A stretch of 64,000 nt of DNA from positions 35,370 through 99,369 of the forward strand of contig ARYC01000482.1 in the NCBI GenBank assembly GCA_000711775.1, read 5' to 3'. Of the stretch, positions 46,368 through 57,500 are shown piece after piece (the stretch's first letter is position 1; every line of letters begins with the position of its first letter). The DNA is from Oxytricha trifallax (lineage: Eukaryota; Ciliophora; Spirotrichea; Sporadotrichida; Oxytrichidae). Under the pieces are notes generated by a model. That model ran no database searches, was not told where the DNA came from, and was given only the letters and a program-made list of their open reading frames with translations. Both the position numbers and the translations under genes were made by a program.

Positions 46368-47913
46368 GGGGGGGGGGGTCTAAGTCGGGGGCAGACATAA
46401 AAAAATTTTTTTTTTCAAAATCCTATGTCGGTGGCAAAAAATAAAATATGATTATTTTACCAAAAACTCATAAATTGATGCTTAATATAAAAAAAAGTTT
46501 TCAATCAAAGAATTGTTAATTAATTACTAACTAGTTAAATATCTCAGATAAAGATTCATTTGCCTTTTATTAATTGATTTTTATTTGTCTTCTCCATAAT
46601 GCTTCCATTAGAAAATCATGCAAATTTTCATCACTTACCGTACTATAAATATTTTTAATATATCTTTTGAGTTAAAACCATAAGCTTTCAATTTAATTAG
46701 TTCCTCTAAAAATTTTAGGTCTTACATTTGCATTGCTATTCTCACTATCATCTTGCATTTCAACATCTTAAAATTTATTTTCTTCATTTTCATCATCTTC
46801 ATCATCATCTTCATCATCATCGTCATCATCATCTTCATCATCATCGTCATCATTATCTTCTTCTTATTATAAATTAAATAAATTTTATTTTAGTTCTTCA
46901 TGAACATATCTTTTATTGTATAATCCTGCTTATGAAAACTGCATATTTATATATGAACTAAATCCATCATGATGTATAGTAGATCCTACTTAAGAATATT
47001 AGTGTATTAGTGCCCATAAAGTATCTCTAGTTCTGTCTTTAACAATGAAAACTTTTGCTTCTTAGAATTTCTTTCTATCATACCGAATACCCAAATTTGC
47101 CTTTCAACTCTCATATTTCCTACATAATTTCTAATTTAGCCTTCATCATGCAAGAATTTTCCATGAGTAAATAAACTTTCATCTACTTCAATATCACCAT
47201 TAAGTATTTCATTTTCATCTTAGATGTGAAAAATCTCCATATACTTAGCTATCTTTTTTCTAACATCTTAGAATATATTCTTGATTAATTTCTGATTTAA
47301 TTTGTAATTGCACATATTTAAATTGTACTTTGTTTGGGAAGAACTGTATCCCTTTGCAAAATAGTGAAACACCAATAAATACCATGCTGATATTGGTTGT
47401 TGATGCTTGCGAAACATAAATAGTGATTAAATTGATTTTTTCCTCCTGCATGGTCGTTTACATTAGTATTCAACTTAATCTGGTGCATCTTTTCTTTTGG
47501 TTAACATCATATACTATCTGCATACTTAACATTTTACGTCATTTTCGAAAATTCCAGTTTCTTATAGATCTTCTATTACTTTTTATATATCTTTGATAAA
47601 ACTCATTACATCCATTATTAATTAAGATGTTTTTACAATATCTGAATGTCTTTTTTGCCTTTACATTTCTATATCTATTATATTAAAATAATAATATAAA
47701 TTTTTAAATAAATTTTTAGATACAACAATTTAAATATTTATTTTTTTTATTGAAAACTTTATTTTGTATTAAGCATCAATTTATGAGTTTTTGGTAAAAT
47801 AATCATATTTAATTTTTTGCCACCGACATAGGATTTTGAAAAAAAATTTTTTTTTATGTCTGCCACCGACTTAGGATTTCAAAAAATTTCTGCCACCGAC
47901 TTAGACCCCCCCC
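46368..47913 (-). mobile_element. Merlin/IS1016-type transposon, 1546 bp
   Basis: Terminal inverted repeats of about 120 bp begin with a run of G and 'gtctaagtcgg' and end with 'ccgacttagacccccccc'. The 9-bp target duplication gattttttt occurs at 46359-46367 and 47914-47922, the length expected of Merlin elements. Sub-terminal copies of 'tgccaccgac' (two left, three right) look like transposase-binding sites. It encodes one transposase on the minus strand. Inserted in LRR copy IV. Confidence 0.88.
46501..47690 (-). CDS. Merlin (IS1595/ISXO2-like) transposase
   Basis: The minus-strand frame ends with TGA at 46501-46503. In order: a Cys cluster 'NDVKCQVCRQYMM' (zinc-binding N-terminus), 'VRKKIAKYMEIF', first Asp in 'NGDIEVDESLF', 'GNMRVERQIWVFGMIER', 'VKDRTRDTLW', second Asp in 'GSTIHHDGFSSY', a run of Asp/Glu coded by GAT/GAA repeats (46785-46865), then 'GTNQIESLWFQLKRYIKN', the N/E-type third position of this family, and 'DFLMEALWRRQI'. 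One frameshift is needed after 'WVFGMIERNSKKQK' (about 47055). TAA/TAG are Gln throughout. The start is not certain. Confidence 0.82.
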
Positions 47914-48234
47914 GATTTTTTTTAAAGAATAAGTTTAACTTTTTTCATAAAATATTTAAAAAATCGTTTATTTTAACTAAATAAATTAAAAGAAGTGAGT
48001 ATGATAATATAAAATAAATCTAGTCCACACAAATTTAAGCAAAGGCTTTATAAAAATGTTTTATAGTCGAATTAACAAATTATTAATCAATAAATGAATA
48101 AGTTTAGAATTTTAGAATTAAAAATAGATTTATTTAATTAATCTAGTGCTTAGGAATTTTTTAATATTTTTAAATTGAAATGCTTATTGTATTTTTAAAA
48201 CGATGATACAATTTCTATAATTTTGACCCTACTA

Positions 48235-48562
48235 TTTCTTGTATATAATATATTGACTTTTAATATACCTTATTAAGATATTCATAGTATATTAAAATGG
48301 CTGAAATCTGATATTTTATACTAATCAAATATGTTCCCCCCACCCTTCTTATTTAAAACTCAGGTGTAATTGAGAATGGCAACTTTTCAAACAAATTTAA
48401 GATTTCACCATAGGTTTGTTATAGAAAATATCTGGATTATATACTCAAAGATCGAAGTAACAAAACTGCTTTGTAAGAGTTAACGAAGGTATACTTTAAG
48501 ATCTCTAAAGTAATATACTTGCTTTTTAGTTAAGGGGTCAACCAAGATGGACGACTTTCCAT
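48235..48562 (-). CDS. LRR protein copy IV, N-terminal segment
   Basis: ATG at 48560-48562, then 'MESRPSWLTPQLKSKYITLE', 'SYKAVLLLRSLSIQSRYFLQ' and 'QTYGEILNLFEKLPFS', with no TGA for at least 80 codons. This N-terminus is shared with copies I, II and III and gives the best view of the family start. Its 3' parts are at 46.1, 44.7 and 29.4-30.3 kb. Confidence 0.5.
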
Positions 48563-48707
48563 TTTTGAAGACTTAATTCTTTTTATATTTAATATATAAA
48601 TAATGAAAATTCTCGAAAGATATGTCTTTAGAGATACGCTAAACAAAAACAAGCTATTAAAAATTTCTAATTGTTACTTTATTTAAATAAACGATAAATA
48701 TTTCTTG

Positions 48708-50653
48708 TCAAATTAAACCTTTCTTGAAGAATGAAGTCTGTGATTGATTTGCTATATCATCAGGCAGATTATTGGCCCACTTAATCAACCCATCGATTTC
48801 ACTTTCATCATAAGATTTTCTAATTGATCTATCATTAGGATCAATTTGGGAAGGATCCCCACGCTTTCTAATGCTCGAATTTAGGACGTCATTTTAATTC
48901 ACTTTATCTCCGTCTTCACTTAAATCTTCACGAATATCCTCCTAAGTTAATTGATGCAAAAAGAAAACAATAATACGCCTATTTAATATATTTAATATCT
49001 TTAGTGATGCTATTACGGTTAAGCATACTAACTTTGGAATTTATTGTTTTATTAAGAATCTTATTGATTATTTTGTTGCACATTTTACTACTATTGAGAC
49101 AATACTTAGTAATTAGGATGTTTAAACTTTTCATCTTTTTCAACAGTATTAGGTACATTTCTGTCTATAATTTTCTAATAGAAATTATACAGTGAAGGTT
49201 TCTGGTTTTATTGAGTTTACTGTACTATCTATTAATTTTGAAAAACTTGTTGAGGTTATTGATCAATTTTATTCTTAGGTAATTCTGGCAACTTAACAGG
49301 CCTACGATTATCCATAATTTATTACTATTAGATTTACTGTTTTTTCAAGAGTTAATCTTCCAATCTTTAGGGTGTGTTTTTAACTTCTGGCAATATGAAA
49401 TTATTAGGCTATAGTTATTATTGACTTTGCAGTTAACTAAAGCTTTGCTAATTATTTATTTATTCTTAAGCTGGATTTTAAGTAATTGGGGTCATTTATT
49501 ACTGCTCCTCTTTCTAATCTTTATTCTCCTCTTCTTCAAATTATTTGTACAAACCATAAAGTTGCTTCATTTTCTCAATTCTTAATCGATTTTCTTCCTT
49601 AGCGCTTATACCCCCTTTCTCACCAGGTTTTATAATATTTTTTCGAGGAACGTTTGGAGGTTTACTAGCTGCACGAATTTTATCAATAACATCTGGGTCA
49701 ATATAATTTTCTAGAGGAGGTGGATCTAATTCCTTCAAACGATCTCTAATTTCCTTTTTACCAGCAAATTTCAAGAAATTTTCAAATCTGTTCCACTGCT
49801 CATAATGAACTTCAATGGGCAAATTATTCCCTCCCATCCCATTATTTGATGATTTATCTCTATTTCTAAGTTAAGCTCGATACTCAGAAAGTGAAGCTTT
49901 GTTAGAAGCAGATTATGTAGTCGATAGATAACTACCTTTGGAGTTCATTGACTGTGGACCTTATTAATTTTTAACGAAACTGTCGATTTATTTCACAATC
50001 CCTGGTTGTTAAGTATATTAAGTTGAATGTGCGTTTGATAGAGCATAACTGTAATTGGAAGCTGTTGGACTATGCTTCCCAAGATTTTAGTTGTAATTAT
50101 TCGCACTAACTGGTCCACTTTTCACACCTGGATTTAAAGAGTTTTATTTTGTGTACTAAGAATAAGGACCCAGCTATTACTGTTATTATTTTAATGGACC
50201 AGTCTACATCATTTTATAGTTTGGATTTCGAGGATCAGAGTGATTTCCGCGTAGGACTGGAATTTACTTGGGAGGTGCAGAGTACTCCGGTGCTAATTTA
50301 AATTTATATTGATGTTCACTAGAGGCTTGCGAACGTTTTGCATTTTATCTAGAATTAGCTCTCATATTACTCTGCGTCTTAAATACATTGTTTTAATCAG
50401 ATTGAACTTCATAAGCATTATTGTTATTATACTTTAAACATTCTACTGTAAAATTTAGTAAGAAATTAATGAAGTTATTAGGTTGTAATCTTGCACCTGT
50501 TGAGTAAGCTTTGGGAGGGATTCGTTAACCAGCATTCGCATTTTATTAAATACTATTGTCTAATTTATTTGCTTCTTTCTCTTCCTTTTCTATTTTATCT
50601 TTGATTTGAAGGATTTTAGCCAACTTAAATTCCTGCCATGGCCCTATGTACAT
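48708..50653 (-). CDS. Gln/Asn-rich hypothetical protein, about 636 residues
   Basis: ATG at 50651-50653 and TGA at 48708-48710, with a single 35-bp GT-AG intron (48942-48976). The N-terminus 'MYIGPWQEFKLAKILQIKDK' is followed by a charged helix. A long low-complexity Gln/Asn/Ser/Pro middle has 'IEVHYEQWNRFENFLKFAGK' and 'RLKELDPPPLENYIDPDVID' as an ordered island (49.66-49.83 kb). The C-terminus is acidic, 'EDIREDLSEDGDKVNQND', then 'IDGLIKWANNLPDDIANQ'. Many Gln codons are TAA/TAG, so only the TGA-stop code reveals the gene. The two conserved ends around a disordered middle suggest a scaffold protein. I do not recognise the family. A broken copy of its 3' end sits at 27.85-28.06 kb. Confidence 0.82.
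48942..48976 (-). other. 35-bp intron
   Basis: Begins GTATTATTG and ends AACTTAG on the minus strand. Removing it keeps phase 0 and turns a nonsense-like tail into the acidic 'EDIREDLSEDGDK' that fits the rest of the protein. Confidence 0.7.
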
Positions 50654-51196
50654 TTTATTTATAACTTTTTAATATTATATGAAAATTAATTCAATCATTC
50701 CTTTTTAAAGGCAATTAGAATATTTTGTCTAACAACTAAAAATAAGTCAAATATATTAATAAAATGAATGAATAAAAATAATATTTCTATAATAATTTTA
50801 AAAACATGAATTATTTGGAAAGAGTAAACTTTTACCCATTAAAAATAATGGTTAATATATTTATTAAGTATATTGGTTTATAAGGAATATACAAGGGACT
50901 ATCACCATTAAGGAAATTAAAGCATAACTTATTCTATAAGAACCTATTTGGACATCGTCTATTGGCAAATACACTTGAATATTCCTTAGAAAACGACTCC
51001 CATTTCAATAAAAGTATGTACTTAATTAAAACTATTACTTTATTTTTTATTTCAAAAAATTTGTTTGTTTTTTGTCAACTTTTATGATTTCTATAAATTA
51101 TGATAATAACCCTTATTATGTATTTTAGATGTTTATACAAGTGAGTTGACCTCAGTTAAACTGAATATATTTTACATGCATGCAATATTACTAAAA
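50654..51196. promoter_or_regulatory. Divergent intergenic region
   Basis: 540 bp of AT-rich DNA between two genes transcribed away from each other. It holds no ORF and probably holds both promoters. If somatic chromosomes here are single-gene, chromosome ends would also fall in it. No specific motif identified. Confidence 0.4.
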
Positions 51197-51707
51197 ATGC
51201 AATTACAATATATAAGTGGTTTCAAAGCGTGGTAATATGGACTACTTTTAAATCGCTTAATTGAAAGAGATAACACTTATATTTATACTGTAAGTTTGTT
51301 AATATTTTTCTTAAAGATTTATGGAAAATAAATCATCATTCTATTTAAAATAATTTTTAGATACTAAACTTACTATATTATAGAGTGAATTTGATGATGG
51401 AATTCATGAAGAGTTAAAACGTAGTAAGAGATGTATCGAGCGCAGTCTCCTAGATTACTATCAATACTAGAACACTTTAAACAGAGAATTGAGTGATATT
51501 GTATTCCAAGAAATACTAAATGAAAAGGAAACAGACTACGATAATGTAATGAAGGTCACTTAATATGTTGAGGAACTGAGATTGAAATTAAATTCAGTTG
51601 ATGTGACAAAGATTACTAAGGAGGAATTTAATTGGGAAGAGTTTTTTCAGAGTACAAAAGAGGAGAGCAATTAAGAAAGTGTTAAGAAAGTATCAATAAG
51701 TAATTGA
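51197..51707 (+). CDS. Small hypothetical protein, about 138 residues
   Basis: ATG at 51197 ('MQLQYISGFKAWQYGLLLNR'), a 94-bp GT-AG intron at 51290-51383, then 'SEFDDGIHEELKRSKRCIER' and a mainly helical, charged stretch ('LNRELSDIVFQEILNEKETD', 'VTQYVEELRLKLNSVDVTK') to TGA at 51705-51707. Splicing joins the two frames exactly and TAA/TAG are Gln. No signal peptide or membrane segment. The pattern suggests a soluble coiled-coil partner protein. Family not recognised. The next gene starts 110 bp downstream on the same strand. Confidence 0.7.
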
Positions 51708-51816
51708 ATTAATGTATATTCTTATTAAAATGTGCATTCCATTTTGAAGTAAAAAGCAATTCAATAAATATGCTGATAATTGCGATAATTAAAATAATTA
51801 TATATAATTTCCGAAT

Positions 51817-52667
51817 ATGAAAAGTCGTGCTGCCAAAGCGCATCAAAGCGATGATGAAGAAGATGAAATAACTCAAGAAAATCAAACAGTTGCGACTACT
51901 TAACAGACTTTAAGTTAAGAAGAGATTGAAAGGCGTTAACTTGAAAACGTACCTGTTATTGCAGATTCAGAGATCAGTCCCGCCGCCTACTTATTCCAAA
52001 ATCATGAGGATCAAGATGACATGAATCTCTTCGAGTAGCAGTAAGTATAATGAGCAGTAATACTATGTTGATTTACAAAACACGATTTATACCTTATAGA
52101 CCAATTTTTGAAAAACTAAATATAGATCGATGAAGGTGAAATGCCCATTCTGTGATGCAGTTTCATTCTCAATTGTTGAATACAGAACTAGCTTCTTAGG
52201 TTACTTAGTGGCAATTTTATCGATATTGATATTTGGGTTTATGTCAATAATCTTGATGCCATTCTTGGTTAGTCTGACCAAAGTCGCCCTTCACAGATGC
52301 GCTAAATGCCTGAATGAAGTTAAAAGCAATTCTTACTTCGGCTTTTCATCGTTAGAAGATAAGGTATGGATAGTATATTTTATAAAATTGTCTCTAGTTG
52401 CTTACATTTTAACTTGGTAAATTCGGAGTTGTACTAACCAGAAGATATTTACTGTATATTGTAATGACAATAACATGTGGACTCGCTATATACCTCTTTG
52501 TAGTTAATGAAACTGGTCATAATCACGACGTTAGTAAGTGTTAATCTAAATAAATAAAATCTCTTTGTTTAGGACCTATATCAGAACTTCAATGGAACGA
52601 TTATAGGAGAGACTTAAAAAAAACCAAAATAACTTATTATAATATTAAATTATTTTATTATGTTTGA
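51817..52667 (+). CDS. LITAF-like zinc-ribbon membrane protein
   Basis: Four exons with introns at 52041-52125, 52364-52397 (34 bp) and 52534-52572. The N-terminus is acidic and Gln-rich ('MKSRAAKAHQSDDEEDEITQ'). It is followed by a LITAF-type module: 'KCPFCDAVSFSIVEY', a hydrophobic segment ('YLVAILSILIFGFMSIILMP') and 'HRCAKCLNE', i.e. two CxxC knuckles flanking a membrane-embedded helix. A further membrane helix follows ('YLLYIVMTITCGLAIYLFVV'), which ordinary LITAF proteins lack. LITAF/CDIP proteins sit on the cytosolic face of endosomes and lysosomes; that location is inferred here. Stop TGA at 52665-52667. Confidence 0.72.
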
Positions 52668-52981
52668 ATATTTAAACGAACCATATCGAAATTGTTTCAT
52701 TTATATTTATTCAAGCTTTCTATTATAAATTTATTAAATGTCTTTTTTCAGACTGTATAATCTATTGTATTTTAATTAAAAAAATAATAAATTGATTAAT
52801 TGTTATAAATTGAAATTTGTAATAAATAAAATTAATTCTAAAATGCCAAAAAAATAATAAATAAAATTGCTTAATCAAAATTCTTTTTAATGATAAATAT
52901 ATTAAAAATGTTATGTAGTAATAACTATTTAAAATGATAACATAAATAAAAACAATAAATTTAATTTAGAAAATAATATAG
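52668..52981. other. AT-rich spacer before an orphan 3' exon
   Basis: No upstream exon of the next gene can be found in these 310 bp. It ends with an acceptor-like 'aataatatag'. Confidence 0.45.
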
Positions 52982-53409
52982 TTTTTTACTGCGGATACTA
53001 TGCCTTTTTAGCAAGCCCCCAAAAGGCCTCAGAGAGATTTGAGAGAACTTACTACAACAGAGGTGTGAGTTGGGATGGTTACATCATCCGTGTCAGCCTG
53101 AATGAGGAAGACACTTTGAACTTCGCCTACCACTCATCCAGCATCATGATTAAAATGGACCCAGGTGACCAAGAGGGCTCACACGGAGCAGACTTAGGAT
53201 TAAGTCTTTCAGAGAAAGTGCTCACTAAATACAAAGACCAGATTGACAAGTTGCACAGAGGGGATAGAGTCAGGTTTAATGCCACTATTCTGTCGATGGG
53301 AGACTCGCAACATTTACATCATTTGCACACTTTTGCAATTGAGAAGATTGAAGGACATATTCAAGTCGATGCTCATGTAAACTATGAGAGTATTATCAAA
53401 ATACTATAA
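52982..53409 (+). CDS. 3'-terminal segment of a gene, wolframin-like OB-fold (tentative)
   Basis: An open frame without a start: 'FYCGYYAFLASPQKASERFE', 'RGVSWDGYIIRVSLNEED', 'SSIMIKMDPGDQEGSHG', 'LTKYKDQIDKLHRGDRVRFN', 'HLHTFAIEKIEGH', ending at the stop in 53407-53409. Codon use is much less AT-biased than the surroundings. The spacing of 'V.W.G....V.', a K..V..L..GD.V.F block and a final strand resembles the C-terminal OB-like domain of wolframin-type ER proteins, a weak resemblance by eye. The rest of the gene is not next to it, so this is either a 3' MDS of a gene scattered in the germline or a truncated copy. Confidence 0.55.
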
Positions 53410-53683
53410 ATTAGATAGTGGCATGTTTACATGCAGGAGGAAGATATAAATTTAAGCCAGTTAACCACGAAGAAGCGATAAATAATAATTAACTTCAATA
53501 AGAGAACAACAACAGCAACTGAAGAGCATTACAAATTTTGACATATGTGTTTGTGTGTAAATGTAATAAAAAGTTAAGAAAGTGAAATAAATTATGCTTT
53601 TAATTACAACTAAAATACTCTCTCTATCATTACTATTAATTGCTTTTGTTAACAGGATATTGATTAAGATATTCACATATTGT

Positions 53684-54010
53684 TCAACTGGGGTATTATG
53701 CGCCTTGTTTCTTCAAATTGGCTCCCTTTTAATTGTGGAATCCACCACGACTTTAACCTCTGCCTCCTCTACCAGATTGCCCTCTGTAGCCACCTCTACC
53801 ACGATAAGATGAATCTCCAGCACCCTCTTCCTGATCTTAATCTTCATTATATTGATTATTTCTATTGTGATGAATTCTAGGAGGAGGTACATCGTATGTA
53901 CTGTTTTGTTATATTACTCTTTGATTGGGATTGGATTCGTACTTATTTTCAAGGTCTTGTCCTTCTAGTGGATTCAAAATCACAAAAACTATATCAGAGG
54001 AATTGTAATT
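53684..54010 (-). CDS. RGG-box segment, C-terminal
   Basis: Minus strand: 'SSDIVFVILNPLEGQDLENK', 'NSTYDVPPPRIHHNRNNQYN', 'EDQDQEEGAGDSSYRGRGGY', 'RGQSGRGGRGQSRGGF', then TGA at 53684-53686. RGG boxes bind RNA. It could be the last exon of the ASCC2-like gene upstream, whose tail is also RGG-rich, or a separate gene fragment. The 54010-54530 gap is AT-rich, with an in-frame TGA. Confidence 0.5.
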
Positions 54011-54525
54011 TAAAACATAATGTTATTTCAATCATAAATTATATTTGTAATAGAAATAAATTAAGGGAAATTAATCTATTCCTATGATAAATTTAAAATT
54101 CTGAGAAAGTATTTGTGAAATACGAATTTTTTGTTGCTAAGAATTCTATCTTACGTTAAGAAATTAGGTTAAGCTAACATATAGAGGATTATAATGCAAT
54201 TTTTTAATGAACGATTATAAAACAATAATTAGAATATCAAAATACGGACTCTCATAGGATGTGTTGATTCGATAAATAGATACTGAAATATTTTCTTTTA
54301 GATAACTTATATTTAAAAAATTAACCAATTTAGAAAAGAAAAGTTTTGGACTATTTATCACATTTTGAAGTACCTGCTTTCAAATATAGTTTAAGTTAAC
54401 ACTATTTTGAGTGTACCATTTTTGCATTTACTAGTGGTAACGCATTTTATATGTAATTTATAAATTTATTTTTACAAGAATAAATTAACATTTTTATTAA
54501 ATTAATAATAACAAAATTTTCAAGC
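54011..54525. other. AT-rich gap between two RGG segments
   Basis: No coding signal seen; possibly an IES, intron or intergenic spacer. Confidence 0.4.
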
Positions 54526-54529
54526 ATAT

Positions 54530-57500
54530 TTTAAAATAGTTTGGTGGTTTATTGCTGCTTGTATAGTAAACAAATGCTTAAAAATTTATAAACTATAACT
54601 AAAAAATGATAAATATTCAGTTTATTGATCTTTACTTTGGTCTACTTGCTGATAGTTGTCGGAATAACCACGTCCACGACCTCTACCGCCTCTCTCACCT
54701 CCTCTGTAGCCACCTCTACTTCCACCTTAGTAATCACCTCGTTATTAATAACCACCACGACCGCCTCTCCTACTTTCAGTATCATATACATTAATAAAAC
54801 TGTCAATACTTTCATCTAATAATTTACGCAAACAATTATTATCATTGTTATTGCCATAATCTCCCCTGCTTCTCTGAGGTTCTCTCTAATCACTTCTATC
54901 ATCAACCTATCCTTTTGGCACGAATTTCTACTGATATTCTTGTCTACTGTTATCTTATGGCTTATTGCGGTTGTCACCACCTCTGCCTTGGCCACCGCCG
55001 CCTCTTTATTAACCTCCTCTGCCTTAATTGTAGCCACCTCTCTCACTGTAGCCACCTCTCTCACTGTAGCCACCTCTCTCACTGTAGCCACCTCTTTCTG
55101 TATAACCACCTCTATTATCCCCTCTGTTATCATATCTATCTCTGTTATCTCTATCACTAGGTCTTTCTCTTTCATCATCTCTCTATTCTTTCTTCGGCTA
55201 ATACTGCTGTTTCCCAGTTGGTCTAGGGTTATTTGAGTTCTTTTCCATTTCTTTCTTCTTTGCTTCTTCCTGTTACTGCTACATTTTTATGCGTTTTTCG
55301 TCTTCTTGATACATGTAATTGACATCCTCATCTTCATCAAATCCTTCAAGGAGCTTCTCAACACCCTCAATGTCATCATCGTCTTCATCATCGTCATCTC
55401 CTCCATCTTACTGTTAAATTGTTGATTAAGTGACTGTTTATTAAAATTACTCAAACATTAATAAAAGCAATTTTTATAATGTATATAAAATAGTGAGATT
55501 GGGGTTTTTCTGGGTGTCAGTGACAACTCTCTTGCCGCCAGCGCCACCTTACTTTTACATGATTTTAGTCTGTCCACTGCCAATCTTTTCCCCGAGTTTC
55601 TTATCTTTCACTTCCTCCTCTTCGCTATCCTCATCAGAATCATAATCATTGGCTCTTCTCTTTTTCTTCTGGCCCTCACGATTTCTGTTCTTCTCTAGAT
55701 ACAGATTTTAGTCATCGAAGTCATCTTCGTATTGCATCTACCCAGCGATGAACAGCATTTTCTTCTTGACGTCTTGGTCTTCGTCTTCATCTTGATATTT
55801 CTACTGTTCAATGGCTTTCAAGTGATCTTGATAGTATTGTCGATTTTTAGTGGCACGAGCCTTCGAACCCTCAAATTCACCAACCATATACTGGCGGAGT
55901 AATTCTGAGTTGGCTTTTTGGTTTTGTTTGATTAAATTCTAAATGAAAAATCAAATATTTGTTTGATAGCAGTTGTTGTGGTAGTGTCTATTATTTCAGA
56001 TTACTTCAATAAAAAATAATAGGTTTTCAGAAGTATTATATTATTCAGATTGAATCTTATCAATGACTACAACCTTATATTCATCCTTGGGAATGTCTCC
56101 TCTTAGTAGTTAATCCAAACTTTTTTCAAAGTTTTTACCGTTCTTCACATATATTTATTAGCAAATATCTCTCTTTAAAGTTGACCCAAGCATTTCATAC
56201 AAAGATGTAATATTCTACTGATCTTACAGAGTCATTTATATGCTTTTAGTTTAATACAATAATAAATTACTTAAGGAAGTTTACAAAAATTAATATATAA
56301 TCATACCATCACCTTTATTGTGTGATGCTTAAGAATTATTTTAAGCATTTTTATTATTCTTCTCCTTAACCAGAGCGTTAATCTTCTACACCTGTACCTT
56401 TTAACCTTATTAATATAATTTAATCAATCAATTTAGAAAGAACTCTAAAAATAAAATAACTACAAATATAAAAATAATTTATTACAAGGAAGACACTACA
56501 ATTTTAAGAAACTGTTTATCTCCATCTGGTAGGAATCTCTCTTCAATATCATCAATTTTCTCCAGTAAATTTATTCTCTTAATGATTCTCTTCAAGAATG
56601 TAGTGCCAATAGTCTCCTTATCACCCTGTATGGATATGTAGTTTATGTTCTTGGATAGTGTATCTTTGCTCAATTCGCTGTTTCCTGTGGTTGCCATAAC
56701 GAAATGCTTAATTTGCTAAGCAATTTGATTTTGCACCACTGCGAAATTTTAAACGTGTACTCCTATCATACTTAATAGCACTCTATCTAGAATGCAGCAA
56801 GTACTCTGCATGCATAGTTTTTTAATAGTCTAAATTTCAGCAGCGAATGCGTATCCCTACATTTTCTTTAAGTTCTTGTCCTGCTTATCTTTGATGTTAG
56901 GGAGGAATATCTAGAGCTTATCTTACAAATCACTTCTCATCTGCAGAGTCAAACAGTAGGAATTAGCCAGATAAATTAGGGAGTTTGTGCCTCTTAATGA
57001 ATCAAGGACTTTACTAGGGAAAGTCTCTGTTATCAAAGTGAAATTACTCAAGAGTTCTGCGTAATCAATTAAGTATTCTAAAATATGTGCTTCAAGCTCC
57101 TTGCGAGCCATTTCTTTAATGTGCTCACCTCTGATCATGGATTGAATCGTCACATATTCCTTGAAAGTCTTTTTGATTTGTGTGACTATTAGGTCTATGC
57201 CCTCCTTGAAATCTTGTACAAATCTTTTGTCGCTTTCGAACAAGTTATTAATAATCTACTGAACGAGCAGTGGATTTGACTTGCCATACACAGCCGCTAT
57301 ATCTATAAGCTTGGCCATGTCAAAGATCCAATGGTCATAGACTATCTTCTGGAAGAAAGCTAAACTGAAGTTATGATCATCACTTTCATGATGCAAAGTG
57401 AGCCTGTAAAATATTCTGAGAACCAGATAGAGTAGTCTGTTCATTGCAATCTTTATTTGGTTATTCAAAGCTACTCGTTCTGATGCTTGAGACTTACTTA

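Noticed and set aside
48235-50653. TAA and TAG codons as evidence of pseudogenes
   Set aside because: In this code they are Gln; the proteasome gene and the 636-residue Gln/Asn-rich frame show them in conserved positions.
54816-55236. Plus-strand ORFs rich in Ser/Thr/His repeats and a minus-strand Val/Glu-rich ORF over the same stretch
   Set aside because: All are shadows of the RGG frame on the minus strand; their repeats come from the 18-bp GGYSER-coding array.
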